DNA of 64,000 nt, taken from positions 434,001 through 498,000 of the forward strand of contig JABCPU010000007.1 in the NCBI GenBank assembly GCA_016800925.1, in the 5' to 3' direction. Positions 44,696 to 55,873 of this stretch are shown here, piece after piece. The translations under genes and the position numbers were made by a program. This stretch comes from Suillus spraguei. Its lineage: Eukaryota; Basidiomycota; Agaricomycetes; Boletales; Suillaceae. How positions within the stretch are numbered: the first letter of the stretch is position 1; every line of letters starts with the position of its first letter. The notes beneath the pieces are model-generated. The model was not told the DNA's origin. It did no database searches and worked only from the letters and a program-made list of their open reading frames with translations.

Positions 44696-45464
44696 TGTTA
44701 AGACCATACTCAAAGGTAGAGAGATCCGAAGGGCTTTGGCCTCAGTTCATGCACTGTGCCCCTTTCCCGAGTAATGCCCCTTATTTCAGGGAGAAGTTAT
44801 ACGTCCGAAGATCCGGAAGGGGTTGCATGACGGATCCGGACGTCCGAAGGTATCGGATATGATACATCCGAAGGTTATCCAGAACGTAAGAATAGAACGA
44901 AGATTAAGACTAGCTTCGGAACGAGTTCCTAACTAGAAACTAACAGAGATAGACTATCCGAAGATAGAGTCAGAGATATAGACTATAGGAATCAATCCTA
45001 AGTCTCGGAAGATGACTTAGCGCGGAAAGCGGCTTAAGTCCGGAGGAAGCAGAATGAGCAGAATCTAAGATGATATTCGAACTAAGGTTCTACGGAGATC
45101 TACAAGTGGTTTATATACTGTAAGTATCTAAGACGGATAATCAACAAGTCCGGGACCGAGGGCTATGTACGAAGTGTAACGGAAGTCTATTAGTTAATGC
45201 ACAGCGGATCAGTAAGCATGAATCGGAAATGAACACAGGTAACGGGTTAGTGATGCAGGACAGAAATATACACAGCCGGAATACCGGACACAGGAGGAAA
45301 GACGAAAGGAGATAGACACAGATATACACAAGAGAGTTAAGGTGCGAGAAGTGAGCACATTCAGATGGGTGGTCCAGACAGGATCTGTGGACCAGATGGA
45401 AATGGAATCGATCAGATCTGATCGGATATGGTCGGATCTGGGTTTGGAAGTATGGTATATGACA
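44696..45464 (-). mobile_element. Solo LTR, family A
   Basis: 769 bp on the minus strand. Flanks are cattg (44691-44695) and catcg (45465-45469), a 5-bp duplication with one CpG-type difference. Confidence 0.9.
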
Positions 45465-45469
45465 CATCG

Positions 45470-46359
45470 ATGAGACATTTGAATAGATGAGGTCGTTGTA
45501 TGTAACATTTAGTCCTCTGTGGTGTCAAAGTTCCCATCTCAAAATGAGGGGATAGAAAAATCATGAAATATTGTTCTCCACTAGGCTACATTGATGTTGT
45601 TATCTGAATAGTGTAAGATCTGACATTAATGACATTCAGAAAGAAAAAAATATGCGGATGAAGACTTAAGATGGATTGTGATACCACTTTAAATGTTTGT
45701 CATAAACAACTTATGTAACCCATATTGTGTACTGGATTGGAATAGTGCCAGTTGCAGACAAGGGTGGCAGGTTGTTGAGTCGACAGTGCAGTAGCTGACT
45801 CTCGGTGGGCCATATCATTAGTATTACATAGTAACATGTCTTGGAGTGAAGATGGAGGCATGTCAGCAGGGCCTTGGAATCGAGTCTGCACCCGGAAGAC
45901 AATGAATGAATGAATGCGTCGCAAGCATATTGAGCCAATAGCCGGCAAAGGGATAGCAACGTTCAAGGACCTCACATTGGCCCTCATTCATAATGAAAGC
46001 ACTCTGGCTTGGAGAACTAGGGTTAAAGTCAGACTTTGGAGATGATTGATGCAGCGACTCGCCCCTCACTAGCAGGATGATTGTATACCACAGAACAGTG
46101 CCCAGAAGGATCAAAATTATCAGATGATCTAAAATCCACTGTTTTCGACAGAGATAAAGAGACGGCGATCTTGCTAAAATGCTATTGCAGAAACTAAGTG
46201 GAGCAAATTTGATGGTGAGCAAAACTTACCTTTGACAAAATTGCAGTGCCTTGCATGGCGAGGGCGTCGTTTGCTTGACAAGGTCACCTGGAGTTGGTGG
46301 TAACCACCACCATGTGTGGCTGGTCCCAGGTCAACTGTCAGTGCATGCAGTATGATTCC
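45470..46359. other. No supported gene
   Basis: A minus-strand frame at 45863-46222 encodes one hydrophobic stretch (LIILILLGTVLWYTIILLV), but nothing else supports it as a gene. Confidence 0.35.
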
Positions 46360-46854
46360 AGTAGGGACGTTCAAAGTTGGGTTTCAACGCCATTTTCAAT
46401 TCTGGTTTCGATGTCGGAATTGTCTGAAAACAGGTTTCAACTTTGATCAACCTGTCAAACAAACAACAAAACCTGTTTTTACAGACGGCTGAGTTTGAAT
46501 TTGCTTAACCCTGTACCATGCCTCGTCAAACTGAGCAGCAACAAGCTGCAGAAGAGATCTATAACAGGTTTTTCATGGATATAATTGCTGAGATTGTGAG
46601 CCAACTGCAGGAGGATGAGGATGGGTATGATAACCATTCAGATTCCAGCTCATTGTTACAGTCGTACGTGCCCCTATTCATTCTCTCCTTGTTTCCTTTA
46701 CTTGTACATTACATAATGTGACTCTGACTCATATGCTCAACGCATCTGTACTATAATTGCCTTCCTTCTTTGGATACACACTTACATTTTCACATCTCTC
46801 TTGGTCCGTGCGCACATATTGACCTATTTAAGCATGTTGTATTATACTCATATA

Positions 46855-48471
46855 CAGTGGCTCAAAAAACTGTCCGCATGTTTTGACATTTTTCACTATC
46901 TATGATATTGTGTGAGAATGAACAAATTCCTCAAGGACATACTTATACCACATTGTAGTATGGCTTCAGGGCTTTTATTTGAGCCCTACACCGTGGGAAT
47001 CGGCGGAGATATGGTGGAGATATAAGGCTTATAAAATGATGACTCATGTGGACAGTTTTTTGAGTGTATATTAAAACTATATAAATCATTATTTATGACA
47101 CCATAAAAATCATGCCACTATTATATAAATTATAAAGTGGTGTCATTATGTTATTTTATGACTATATCTAACTATATAAACCAGAATATCTCATGTATCA
47201 TAGTCATAATCACCACGAAAGCCATCTCCTCTGCTCAAAGAGATAATATCCTCTCTCTGTCTTATGCTGGCCTCTCTGCTCGCCAAATTTCCTCTAGAAC
47301 TGGAGTATGCAAGTCCACTGTGGCCAAGTTCATCAAAGAAAGCCACCCAGACAAGGAAAACTCTTGTGGAGGACGTCCATCCAAGCTTACCTCTACTGAC
47401 AAAAGGGCTATTATCCAACATATCACTACAGGAAAGGCTGATAATGCTGTCCAAGCCACCCATTATATCAATTCCACCATCACTACCCCTGTCTCTTCAC
47501 AAACTGTGAGGAATGTTCTCAAGGCAGCTCATCTCAAGGCAGTAACAAAGAAGAAAAAGCCTCTTCTCTCCATCAAACATAGGCAGAGAAGACTAGCCTT
47601 TGCCTTAGCTCATCAACACTGGACTGTAGAGGACTGGAAGCGTGTTATATGGTCAGATGAGACCAAAATCAATAGGATTGGGTCAGATGGGAAGGTGTAT
47701 GTATGGAAAAAGAAGGGAGATGGCCTAACAGACAGAGAGGTTAATGGGACTGTCAAGTTTGGAGGAGGTTCTTTAATGGTATGGGGCTGTATGGGATGGA
47801 ATGGTGTGGGAATGCTTGCTGAGGTTGAGGGGAAGATGAATGCTGAGCAGTATGTGGACATTTTAAATGACCACTTGCTGCCTAGCTTGGCAGAATCAGG
47901 GATTGATGAAGAAGATATCATTTTCCAACAGGATAATGATCCCAAGCACACATCCAGAAGAGCTAGGGAATGGTTTGAAGAACATAACATCAATGTTCTT
48001 GACTGGCCAGCACAGTCTCCTGATGTCAATGTCATTGAACATCTCTGGGGAACACTCAAGAAAAAGCTTCAAGCCTATGAAAACCCCCCTAAAGGAGTAT
48101 GGGAGCTTTGGGAGAGAGTAGCAGTGGAATGGGGGAAGATCACAGCTGAGGATTGCCAGAAATTAATTGAGAGTATGCCTAGAAGGATAGAGGCAGTAAT
48201 TAAAGCCAAGGGAGGTCATACAAAATACTAGAATACCTGGTTATTACTGTAAAATACTTGAGTCAAAAAACTGTCCGCATGAGTCACCATTTTGTGAGCC
48301 TTGTATCTCCACCATATCTCCATTGATTCCCACGGTGTAGGGCTCAAATGAAAGCCCTGAAGCCATACTACAATGTGGTATAAGCATGTTTTTGAGGCAT
48401 TTGTTTGTTCTCACACAATATTATAGATAGTGAAAAATGCCAAAACATGCGGACAGTTTTTTGAGCCACTG
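46855..48471 (+). mobile_element. Tc1/mariner element, copy 2 (1617 bp), apparently intact
   Basis: TA at both edges (46853-46854 and 48472-48473), with terminal repeats of about 210 bp (46855-47064 and about 48260-48471). Each terminal repeat carries the core CTCAAAAAACTGTCC at its outer end and an inverted copy at its inner end, so every arm is bounded by two facing sites. It contains one open transposase gene and no visible lesion. Confidence 0.95.
47137..48231 (+). CDS. Tc1-type DD34E transposase, full length
   Basis: A 364-residue protein that would cut and rejoin the element ends at TA sites. HTH 1 is about residues 33-60 (ISSAQRDNILSLSYAGLSAR), then GGRPSKL and a second HTH near SSQTVRNVLKAAH. 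The catalytic triad is D in VIWSDETKI, D in IIFQQDNDPKH, and E in SPDVNVIEHLW, with the 34-residue spacing of Tc1. The C-terminus is KITAEDCQKLIES...GGHTKY. The basic run KKKK after the HTH region could serve nuclear import. The first ATG gives about 30 poorly conserved residues, so the true start may be later. Intact catalytic residues and near identity to copy 1 point to recent transposition. Confidence 0.92.
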   Translation: MVSLCYFMTISNYINQNISCIIVIITTKAISSAQRDNILSLSYAGLSARQISSRTGVCKSTVAKFIKESHPDKENSCGGRPSKLTSTDKRAIIQHITTGKADNAVQATHYINSTITTPVSSQTVRNVLKAAHLKAVTKKKKPLLSIKHRQRRLAFALAHQHWTVEDWKRVIWSDETKINRIGSDGKVYVWKKKGDGLTDREVNGTVKFGGGSLMVWGCMGWNGVGMLAEVEGKMNAEQYVDILNDHLLPSLAESGIDEEDIIFQQDNDPKHTSRRAREWFEEHNINVLDWPAQSPDVNVIEHLWGTLKKKLQAYENPPKGVWELWERVAVEWGKITAEDCQKLIESMPRRIEAVIKAKGGHTKY

Positions 48472-49231
48472 TACCTTACTTTAATATTACTGGGTTTTAC
48501 CTGGAACATCCTTCACTTAGGTCTCCAACCTAAGTCGTCTTGAATCGTCTCTAAGTCTAAGCACTCCTTAGCCTTAGTCTCTATTCTCGTAGAACCTCTT
48601 AGACTTGTCTTTGAGGCAGAACCCTTGATAGTACTCGGAACGCGTTCCTTGTACTCTCACCTTGTCCCCTTCTGGACATTGTAGAACTTCCCAGCAGACC
48701 ATCTGTGTCTTTTCACTGTCGCTGGTGACGCCATCCCAGTTTGTAACACTCATCCTCTGAGGACTCTGCCATGGATACATCTAGTAACTTAGCCAGTCGT
48801 TCATGCAGCCATAGTTCCTCATCATTATCATTGAGCTCCTCATCATCAGATCTCTCTGTGATTGAGTCTGACTCAGATTCAGAGGAGTCTTTAGTGCTTG
48901 CCCAGTATATTGTGGACATTGGAAACCTTTATGCAACTCAAAACCTCCACCAGTGTGTACCCGTACCCAAATCAAGTGCACTTCTTGACCTCCTCCTATC
49001 TGACTATAAAGTTCACCACCCTGAGATTTTCCACTCATATTTATGCATATATCCTACTTGCTTTGACAACCTAGTCACTATTCTACTTGAATCATACCCC
49101 ATGCATTAAAAATCTCACTGCCAAAGGTTATCTCATCCTAGCAATCAGCATCAATCAAGCCCTGACCAGTCTGTGACATTGAAGTGCTTTATGAATGCCT
49201 TGCATAGCCCACTGTACATGATTTCAAGCTT

Positions 49232-49852
49232 TCAATACAAGATTAAATTGAAGTGAAACACATACTTTGTCACGTGGTTCTTGACAGTTTCTGCAAGGTC
49301 ACTGAGTTCTACATCCTTCCATGGCGAGTCCTCGTGATCGAGAAAAAGGGCTGTAGCCGATTGCCGGTAAATATTTGTAGGCCAGTCTCCAGTTGAAGCA
49401 ACCTTGCCGCTACCAAGCAGCGCGAATCCAAATGCCTTGCAATAGGTGTTACTCTCCTCAATGAGAGTGAGTAACAAGTCTGTAAGGTGGTGGTTCTCAG
49501 GTTTAGACCAACTAGGTCATACAAAGAGTCAGTAGCTTGCATTATAATACTGGACAACTCATGCTACAAGAATAGTCCTTCTCTTGTCTGCTGACCCGGT
49601 CCCAGCAGCCTCCCAAGGATCTAAGTTCCCTTTTGTGTCAGTAGCTGCGGGCTTAGCGCAGGACTTTTGGCAGCTTTTGCTCACCTTTGCCATCGCTGAA
49701 TTCTGGGCAGCAGCAAGGCATGTCTCCAGCAACTCCCTTGTCGTGGTCATCAGCAGCCACACCACTCGAATAACGAGCCATTCGGCAATTGGATAACACC
49801 GGATTTCAGAGTCCATGCCATTAATGCTGAATGAAATCAACAAATTGTCCAA
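49232..49852 (-). pseudogene. Myb/SANT-like DNA-binding partner of the Harbinger element
   Basis: Minus-strand fragments: HLTDLLLTLIEESNTYCKAF and VELSDLAETVKNHV resemble basidiomycete Myb/SANT-like proteins ('..W+ITLIEEN..Y+...' type), preceded by an Ala/Lys-rich stretch (ETCLAAAQNSAMAKVSKSCQ). Frames are broken by stops. The position, convergent with the transposase within one pair of terminal repeats, fits the accessory gene of Harbinger elements. Confidence 0.45.
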
Positions 49853-49963
49853 ACCAACTCATTTTCCGCAGAGAGTTGAAAACAGAATTGAAAACGACGT
49901 CAAAAACGTCATTGAACCCAACTTTGAATGTCCCTACTAAGTGTCTCGGTCCAAGTTAGGTTA

Positions 49964-51270
49964 CAGCTGTTTTCAAAAATATGTGGAATCGCAAAAGTTG
50001 AAAGTCGTGCATTGGAAATGCCCGGCCAGGACCCATAAGCACTTGAGTGACAAATCCAATTCAGAGTGCTTCACTGAAAGACGATGTTGTCACCATCACC
50101 CTCCATTGAGATACCTCAATTTAGGGCTACATTCATTGTCCATCTTGATACATACACAAAGACTACTACTGAAACTAATGGCAAAGCAAAGTCCAAGGAA
50201 GTCTTCCCCGACAAGACGATGGACTTCATCACTATGGTGAATGCGACAATTGTCTAAGACTAGTACACTGCACAGACCAGGGTATGGATTAGTTAAAGGC
50301 AACTATAGTGAACAATCAGTCAATTTCAAATCTATATCACATTCACAAGACTTACCACATGTTCACGCAGGAATTGGACAAAGCGCTCACTTGTGACTGG
50401 TCCTTCGATAATGTCATAGGCAATGATCCCATCAAGAGTCAGGATTTGCAGGATCAAGTAGCATTTGCCTCACATGAAACATTTCCTTTGGACACACCTT
50501 GGACAAAATGGTCATTACATACCAATAGAAGCAAAGTTTGACATACCTTGTTCCAATTTTTGATCTCCCATGGCGTCGAATGATTGTTCTTTCATCTTTT
50601 GCAGCCTCATCTCCAAACATCAACATTTCTGGGTCAGGTGCTACCTTAGCAATACTATTCATGAAAATGGCACATAGTTCCTCGTTCCTTTCAAGAGCAT
50701 ATGCCAAAAAACACTTGCGATTGACATGCAGTCGACAAAATGTGCAAAAAGTGTTGGTATGGACACAAACACACAGTGAGAGCGCAGTTCATGTTGTAGC
50801 TCATCAAGATAGATGGTGGGACGATGATGGAGGATGGTTGTAATGAATGTGATGTCATTGACAGTGAGGCTGCAACGTTGGCCTTGATTGCTGCAGTGGT
50901 ACTGTGAAACTAAGGGAAAAAATTGTAAGACTTTGTATATGAGAGTCTTCTTGACCCCAAGCAGATGGCATATATGCTTGACAGAATGCCCACGTTGACG
51001 TAGAATAGGAATTCGAGCTTTCAAGTCTGCTGAAACAGTGCGTGGTGGCATACTAACTATGACAGTGAGTGTTCAGCACTCAGCGCTGACAGCGTGCTGT
51101 ATTGTAGACTTGTGACCCTCTATGAGGCAAACCATCAATAGAGGGACTGGTAAAACTGAGTTTGAATTTGAGAGGGTCTGGTCATGAGTCTAGCTGTATT
51201 GCCTCGGGTCCTGGCTGACGCTTGAGTTCCAACTTTTGCGATTCCTCATACTTATTTTTGAAAATAGCTG
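49964..51270 (-). mobile_element. Second Tc1/mariner-type element (1.3 kb), degraded
   Basis: Ends CAGCTGTTTTCAAAAATA at 49964 and its near inverse at 51270, each next to TA (49962-49963 and 51271-51272). The inverted repeats extend about 44 bases through GGAATCGCAAAAGTTG. It carries a minus-strand transposase and is unrelated in sequence to the 1.6-kb Tc1 copies. Confidence 0.8.
50010..51051 (-). pseudogene. IS630/Tc1-like (DDE_3) transposase, frameshifted
   Basis: Starts MPPRTVSADLKARIPILRQR and contains an HTH (GHSVKHICHLLGVKKTLIYK). YLDELQHELRSHCVFVSIPT follows, and then FGDEAAKDERTIIRRHGRSK, where the first catalytic Asp (DE) is seen. Near 50280, SVLVLDNCRIHHSDEV has the second (LDNCxxH). 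The third acidic residue was not located. At least two frame breaks separate the pieces. Confidence 0.75.
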
Positions 51271-51577
51271 TAAAGATTTACAAAAGTAGCTAGCATGGAG
51301 TGCCTCTGTGACCAGTCCCCTGAGCATGGAGCTGACTCCACTTGCTGACCAGTGTCGCTAATTGATTCAACTAAGTTAAAAACCCTGAACAATAAACAAA
51401 AGTGGCTATATGTGTTTTACTAATCACTTTATATTGTTTTATAACATCATATCTAGGAAAGGAGTAGGTTGGGAATATCTGATGCTGCTTACATAATAAA
51501 CTGATTGACCCTAGAAATATCCTGACTCCTATACAATATTCAAGTTTAACCCAACCCACACCTCACAAACAAATCTC

Positions 51578-52334
51578 ATGATGTCTGAGTATACACTCCA
51601 TCTTAATTGTTGGTTCCCCTGTGAAGATCTAAGCCATGTCTTTTCTGTTACAATTCCAAGGACAGACAATGTCAGCTGTTTGAGGGATGCCATCAAAGAG
51701 AAGACCCCTATGTATGATTTTTTGCCTGCAAGTCTGCTTGAACTATGGAAGGCAAGTGATTGATTGAGATTCTGGTACTTTGATGGGCTAATATTTCAGA
51801 AGGTCGATATCACGCTGAAGAACCTGACCAAAAAACCTGATCTTGAATCCAGTCTCATGCTCTGGCCATTTACTCCACTGTATGAGTTGTTTGGTGTTGC
51901 ACCTGACAATATAAATATCCATATTCTAGTGTGATGCCCTCCAGAAGGTGAGCAGTCAGTGTGCCCACATGTTATCCATACTTATGCTCACCCTCTTGTC
52001 AGCCTGGCTTCTACATCTGTTCAAGACTAAATGGACATTTTTTGGTGATCCCTATCACTATATTTTCTCTGCCACCATTGACAGAACAGAGAGTGTTGAC
52101 ACACTCAGAGACATCATTCAGGATTCACTTGGTGATATAGTCAGTGAGGCAGAGGCCTGCCAGTCGCATCTCTGGAAAACCTCCATGCCTCTGGATGATA
52201 TACTGAAGGATGAACTCGACACTTTTGACCCTAATTGGGAACTACTACCCTTTTATTGTCTGATGTTTTTGATGTTCATCAGGATAAATGCCTGCATGTT
52301 ATCATCCAATTACCATCACAATGGTAAGTTGTAG
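51578..52334 (+). pseudogene. Two tandem Crinkler-like header (ubiquitin-like) modules, degraded
   Basis: The first module begins MMSEYTLHLNCWFPCEDLSH and runs through a short intron (about 51752-51800) to LKNLTKKPDLESSLMLWPFT. The second (about 52020-52330) repeats the pattern: GDPYHYIFSATIDRTESVDT, then SHLWKTSMPLDDILKDELDT. This is the layout of the N-terminal header of Crinkler-type (CRN) proteins, which are found in oomycetes and many fungi. No C-terminal effector or P-loop domain follows. Stops and frame changes lie between and after the modules. The duplication could be a tandem gene copy or a two-header relic. Confidence 0.6.
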
Positions 52335-52349
52335 TGTTGAGGTATTTTA

Positions 52350-52801
52350 CTTCTTGCGCCCCTACCATCATTTTTCCTCCTATGTGTTGCCATCTACTCT
52401 CGCCTCAATGAGGCTTCCATCCTCGTCCTCCGCTACCTTGTCTGGCTTGCCATCGTCACTCCTTACCTTGCCTACGCTCGCGTCCTCCATTGTCGCTAAA
52501 CACGCACTCTTCCAGTACTCCTCGCGCTCCTCATGCCTCTCGCGCCTCAGATGCCTTCCTCTGTGCTTCAACACGTGCTACCCTCTGGTTCACACAAACA
52601 ACTCTTTGGCTCAAGGACTACGACTGGTGTCATATTTCCTTTTATCTTTTCCTTTGCATTTACCTATGACTCATGCATCGCCTCATTGGCTTGTACCCTT
52701 TATACCTTTGGCTCTGTACCTATGACTCCCTTTCGCACATGCATGCATTCATTGGTTCATATGCCTCTGACTCATCTGTGAGCATGCGTCTTTCTATTGG
52801 C
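52350..52801 (+). repeat. Dispersed repeat E, copy 1
   Basis: Matches 57272-57760 from CTTCTTGCGCCCCTAC to TTTCTATTGG, with several indels. It may be part of an LTR: a TATA-like CGTATAAATATGCGC follows at about 52860, but the right end was not found because the other copy is cut by an LTR-C. Confidence 0.7.
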
Positions 52802-54559
52802 TATCTGACTTCATACTTAATCTAGTGATACTTACATATTCGTGTTCCACTTCAATCTTACGTATAAATATGCGCAGATAGCCTTTGTACTTCTTTAACT
52901 TGAATCTACTTGACCTTCGACCCTGAACTTCTTTTGATAAGCTTTTGATAAGCTTATTGTCACTATTTGAACTTCATAGAAGTGATGAGCTTCTATGTCT
53001 TTGATCGTCATCAAGAACCTCATCTCTGTGACGTAGGTCATGAGACAGTGCATAGCGCCTACCTCCGACCAATGCAACTAATGCACCCCACGCTAGGAGA
53101 CCAATATGCATGGGCTGCTGCTATTGATAGAGCGCCCATCGCAGACACCACTCAAGTTCCTTAGCACCTGGCTAGGTCGCTAACATTCATCTCAAATTTT
53201 GTCCTTCTCCCTTTCCTTCATTTCATCTCAGTTCATATTCATATTCAACTTACAACTACAGCAATGAGCAGACATTTGGTGTTCTCGCTCAACCTCATGA
53301 TTATTCTTGAGCAATTTTTTTCTTCTTGGTTCTCGTGCTTGTGTGTTTTTTTGCTTCACTTCGTCCTTACTTGGACCATTACAGTGTCGTGGTAACAGGT
53401 GAGCAAACAAGGAGAGAGGGAGCTAGAAAGACATAGTACGATCTCAGTTTCTATTCAAGAAAATCAATGTGCGTAGTACCTAGAAAGACAAGGCACGCTA
53501 TAGTTTTGGTCAGCTAAAAGGCTGCCAATCAGTGGGTTGGATTATGTCACGGAGTGCTCTGTAGCACTCCGTAGCATTCTGTAGTGACTCTGATGTGACA
53601 AAGTATGCACTTACATCTCAGTTTTTATTTAAGAACTGATATATTTGCATCATTTGGGCGCTTGACTTTATAGCAGGTAAATAAGGAAAAAAATAAACAC
53701 AACTTATTTGACATATATTTCAGGGCACAGCTAGCCCTGTTGGCCAAGGCAGAGAAGTAGGTTACCTGGGGGCACAAAACGAGGGACACTAACAGATTGA
53801 GAGGATATAAAAGGCACATTTGAAGGAGATCAGTGCATCATTCACTGCAGAAACAAGAATTTGATCAGGTCTGGACAGGGTGTGAAAAGGCGACATAACC
53901 AGTGTGTAATCAGAGGCAGAAAATCATGCAAATCCTGAGGTGACAGAGTAGTGGGAAGTACCCGTTTCTGGTTCTAATCTGATGTAGGATCACTGGCTCT
54001 TGCAGAGTTTGAATGTGTAATTCTAGTACTATTCCGACAACTGAATTATATCTGGTTTGTAGGGTCCGCATGTCTGATTTTAGTCTGAATACTATCATAA
54101 TCGTGTCGGATTAGCACCTGAATATGAAGCTATCATATGACTATATGCTCTCCTGTAGATCTGCCCCACTCCCGGATGCTTCCAGTCGTTGCTCCCCTAG
54201 TTCACTGTTTCTCACCACCACAATGTATGGCTCCCATCTCAACTTTCTAGAAGACAGGAAGTATGTGCCACATAACACATGCGTGATATAGAAACATGCA
54301 CCATCTGACAGGGCAATGAGATTTAGCTGTTCACCTGGGAAGATAACATCACATACCATGTGAGGGCGAAACGTGACTTGGTTGGGTTGGGCCATCGCAG
54401 AGAAACTCATTCCAGCGGTGTCAAGGTCAAAAAACAGTAGACATTGCAACAGATGACATTACACACCATATGAGAATGGGCCAGCACCAAAGCACCACCA
54501 GCATTAAATCACACACTTCCTTTTTTTTGGACAGCAAGAGATTGTGACAAGCAAGTCGT
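52802..54559. other. No supported gene; second copy of the 115-bp repeat at 53727-53841
   Basis: Apart from the short dispersed repeat shared with 26336-26450, this holds short TAGCACTCCGTAGCA-type repeats near 53560. A minus-strand frame at 54141-54449 (102 residues) has no recognisable motif. No gene is claimed. Confidence 0.45.
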
Positions 54560-55005
54560 CAGCATCAGGCAAGCGAGCCAAAACACGAGAACACGAGAAC
54601 CTCTACCGAATGAGAGCAGGACACAGCCAGAGCATCATTCAACATTGAGCCAAAAGACTAGAACATGGCACTCTCTGAGAGCAGGACACGGCCAGAGCAT
54701 TGTCAGCATCAGGTAAGCAAACCAAAAGAAGATAACACATACTCTGAGAGCGGGACACAACAAGAGCGCCATCAGGGTTGATTATTAAGCGAGCCAAAAG
54801 ATGAGAACATGCACTGGCTGGGAGTGGGATGTGACCAGTGCATCATCAGGCTTGAGTAAGTGAGCCAGCAAATGAGAAACGGACTGGCTGAGAGTGGGAC
54901 ATGGCCAAAATATCATCAGGGTTGGGTAAGCAAGCCAACAGACGAGAAATGCATGTGGTCAGAGCATCATCAACATCAGGTAAGCGAGCCAAAAGACAAG
55001 AACAG
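54560..55005. repeat. Degenerate minisatellite, unit about 65-72 bp
   Basis: About six or seven diverged copies of a unit containing GAGCCAAAAGA.GAGAACA, CTGAGAG.GGGACA.GGCCAGAGC and ATCATCAG..T..GTAAGC. The copies differ by many G/A and C/T changes. Non-coding. Confidence 0.75.
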
Positions 55006-55870
55006 CTTACTACAGGACCTGATTTCATCGCTCCAAAGGTGAAACTAAATGCCTCAAAAGTGAAGGCAACTCTAGGTTGATGGCGAAGCTGCTCTCATCT
55101 GAGAGTGGAATATGGACTTGGCAAAATATTTAGACAATCTCATCTTCAAATAAGCAGAGTGTATTCAGACAGTCGAGAATGCCATATCTATGGGCTGATT
55201 TGTGTTGGGACAGTATGTATTTCACTGGCAAATGAAGGTTCAGGGTCCTATTTGCACCTATTAGTTCTCACAGGTCTGATTTATGTCAGATTATGAGCTA
55301 GGTACATTTTGCCTCTGATTATTCTTCCTGTCTCCCTCGGAATCAGTGTTGCCATCGAAGTGAAGTGACTTCGAGGTAACTTCACTTCACTTCAAAAATG
55401 TGAGACTTCAGTTAACTTCGTTGTTCCGAAGTCAGTCGAAGTGCCACTTCGTCCACTTCAAGAGGTGAATCGAAGTTACCATGCATATTACTTCTATGTC
55501 TGAAGCCCTTTATCCACCTCCCATATTTATCATATATTTCAGTGTTTTAACAATAAAACACCACTGTACATCCTAAGTACATTTAATATACATCAGTGGG
55601 TTGAAACCACCTCCGGAGTGCTATGTATCAACAGAAACCTCGGTAGCAAAGTTGAATATGGTAGTTGGTCATTACTACGGTAGCACACTGTAGCACTGTA
55701 GTAAATCTGTTTTTGGTTTAGTTGCGTTTGGAACAATTTTAAACATCCTAGCTGCCGTCAGCATCAGTTCGCCATATGATAAGATCAAGATGCTGAAACA
55801 CCAAAGAGATAATATTGAATCTTGAGTGATTAGATAGACATTGGCACACTACTACTACTAGTACTCTAAA
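55006..55870. other. No gene; GAAGT-rich palindromic patch at 55350-55480
   Basis: Bases 55355-55480 consist of alternating GAAGT and ACTTC words that can pair with each other, beginning CAGTGTTGCCATCGAAGTG. This might be a hAT-type MITE end but is not proven. The rest shows nothing identifiable. Confidence 0.4.
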
Positions 55871-55873
55871 AAT

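Larger units (their letters stand above)
46654..48748 (+). mobile_element. Solo LTR, family B, carrying Tc1 copy 2
   Basis: Starts TGTTACAGTCG and ends GTTTGTAACA, with perfect ctcat duplications (46649-46653 and 48749-48753). Without the Tc1 element it is about 478 bp. Confidence 0.9.
46518..49109 (+). pseudogene. Harbinger transposase N-terminal part, split by LTR-B
   Basis: MPRQTEQQQAAEEIYNRFFM precedes the LTR; after it the frame resumes with a Ser-rich stretch, then SVIESDSDSEESLVLAQYI and HPEIFHSYLCIYPTCFDNLV, the segment before the catalytic domain in fungal Harbinger transposases. It stops at 49109, before any DDE residue. Bases 49110-49230 show no continuation, so the catalytic part is deleted. 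Confidence 0.6.
46360..49938. mobile_element. Harbinger-like element (with nested LTR-B and Tc1)
   Basis: Ends AGTAGGGAC(G/A)TTCAAAGTTG at 46360 and its inverse at 49938; the similarity continues through TTTTCAATTCTG. Inside are the start of a Harbinger (DDE_4) transposase on the plus strand and a Myb/SANT-like frame on the minus strand, the two-gene content expected of this superfamily. The catalytic part of the transposase is missing. The usual 3-bp TTA/TAA duplication is not clear. Confidence 0.6.

Noticed and set aside
45863..46222. Small membrane protein gene on the minus strand
   Set aside because: Only one hydrophobic stretch, no conserved motif and no exon structure, in a repeat-rich area.
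53540..55700. GTAGCACT-type repeats as regulatory sites or a MITE
   Set aside because: Short scattered words with no consistent ends or spacing.
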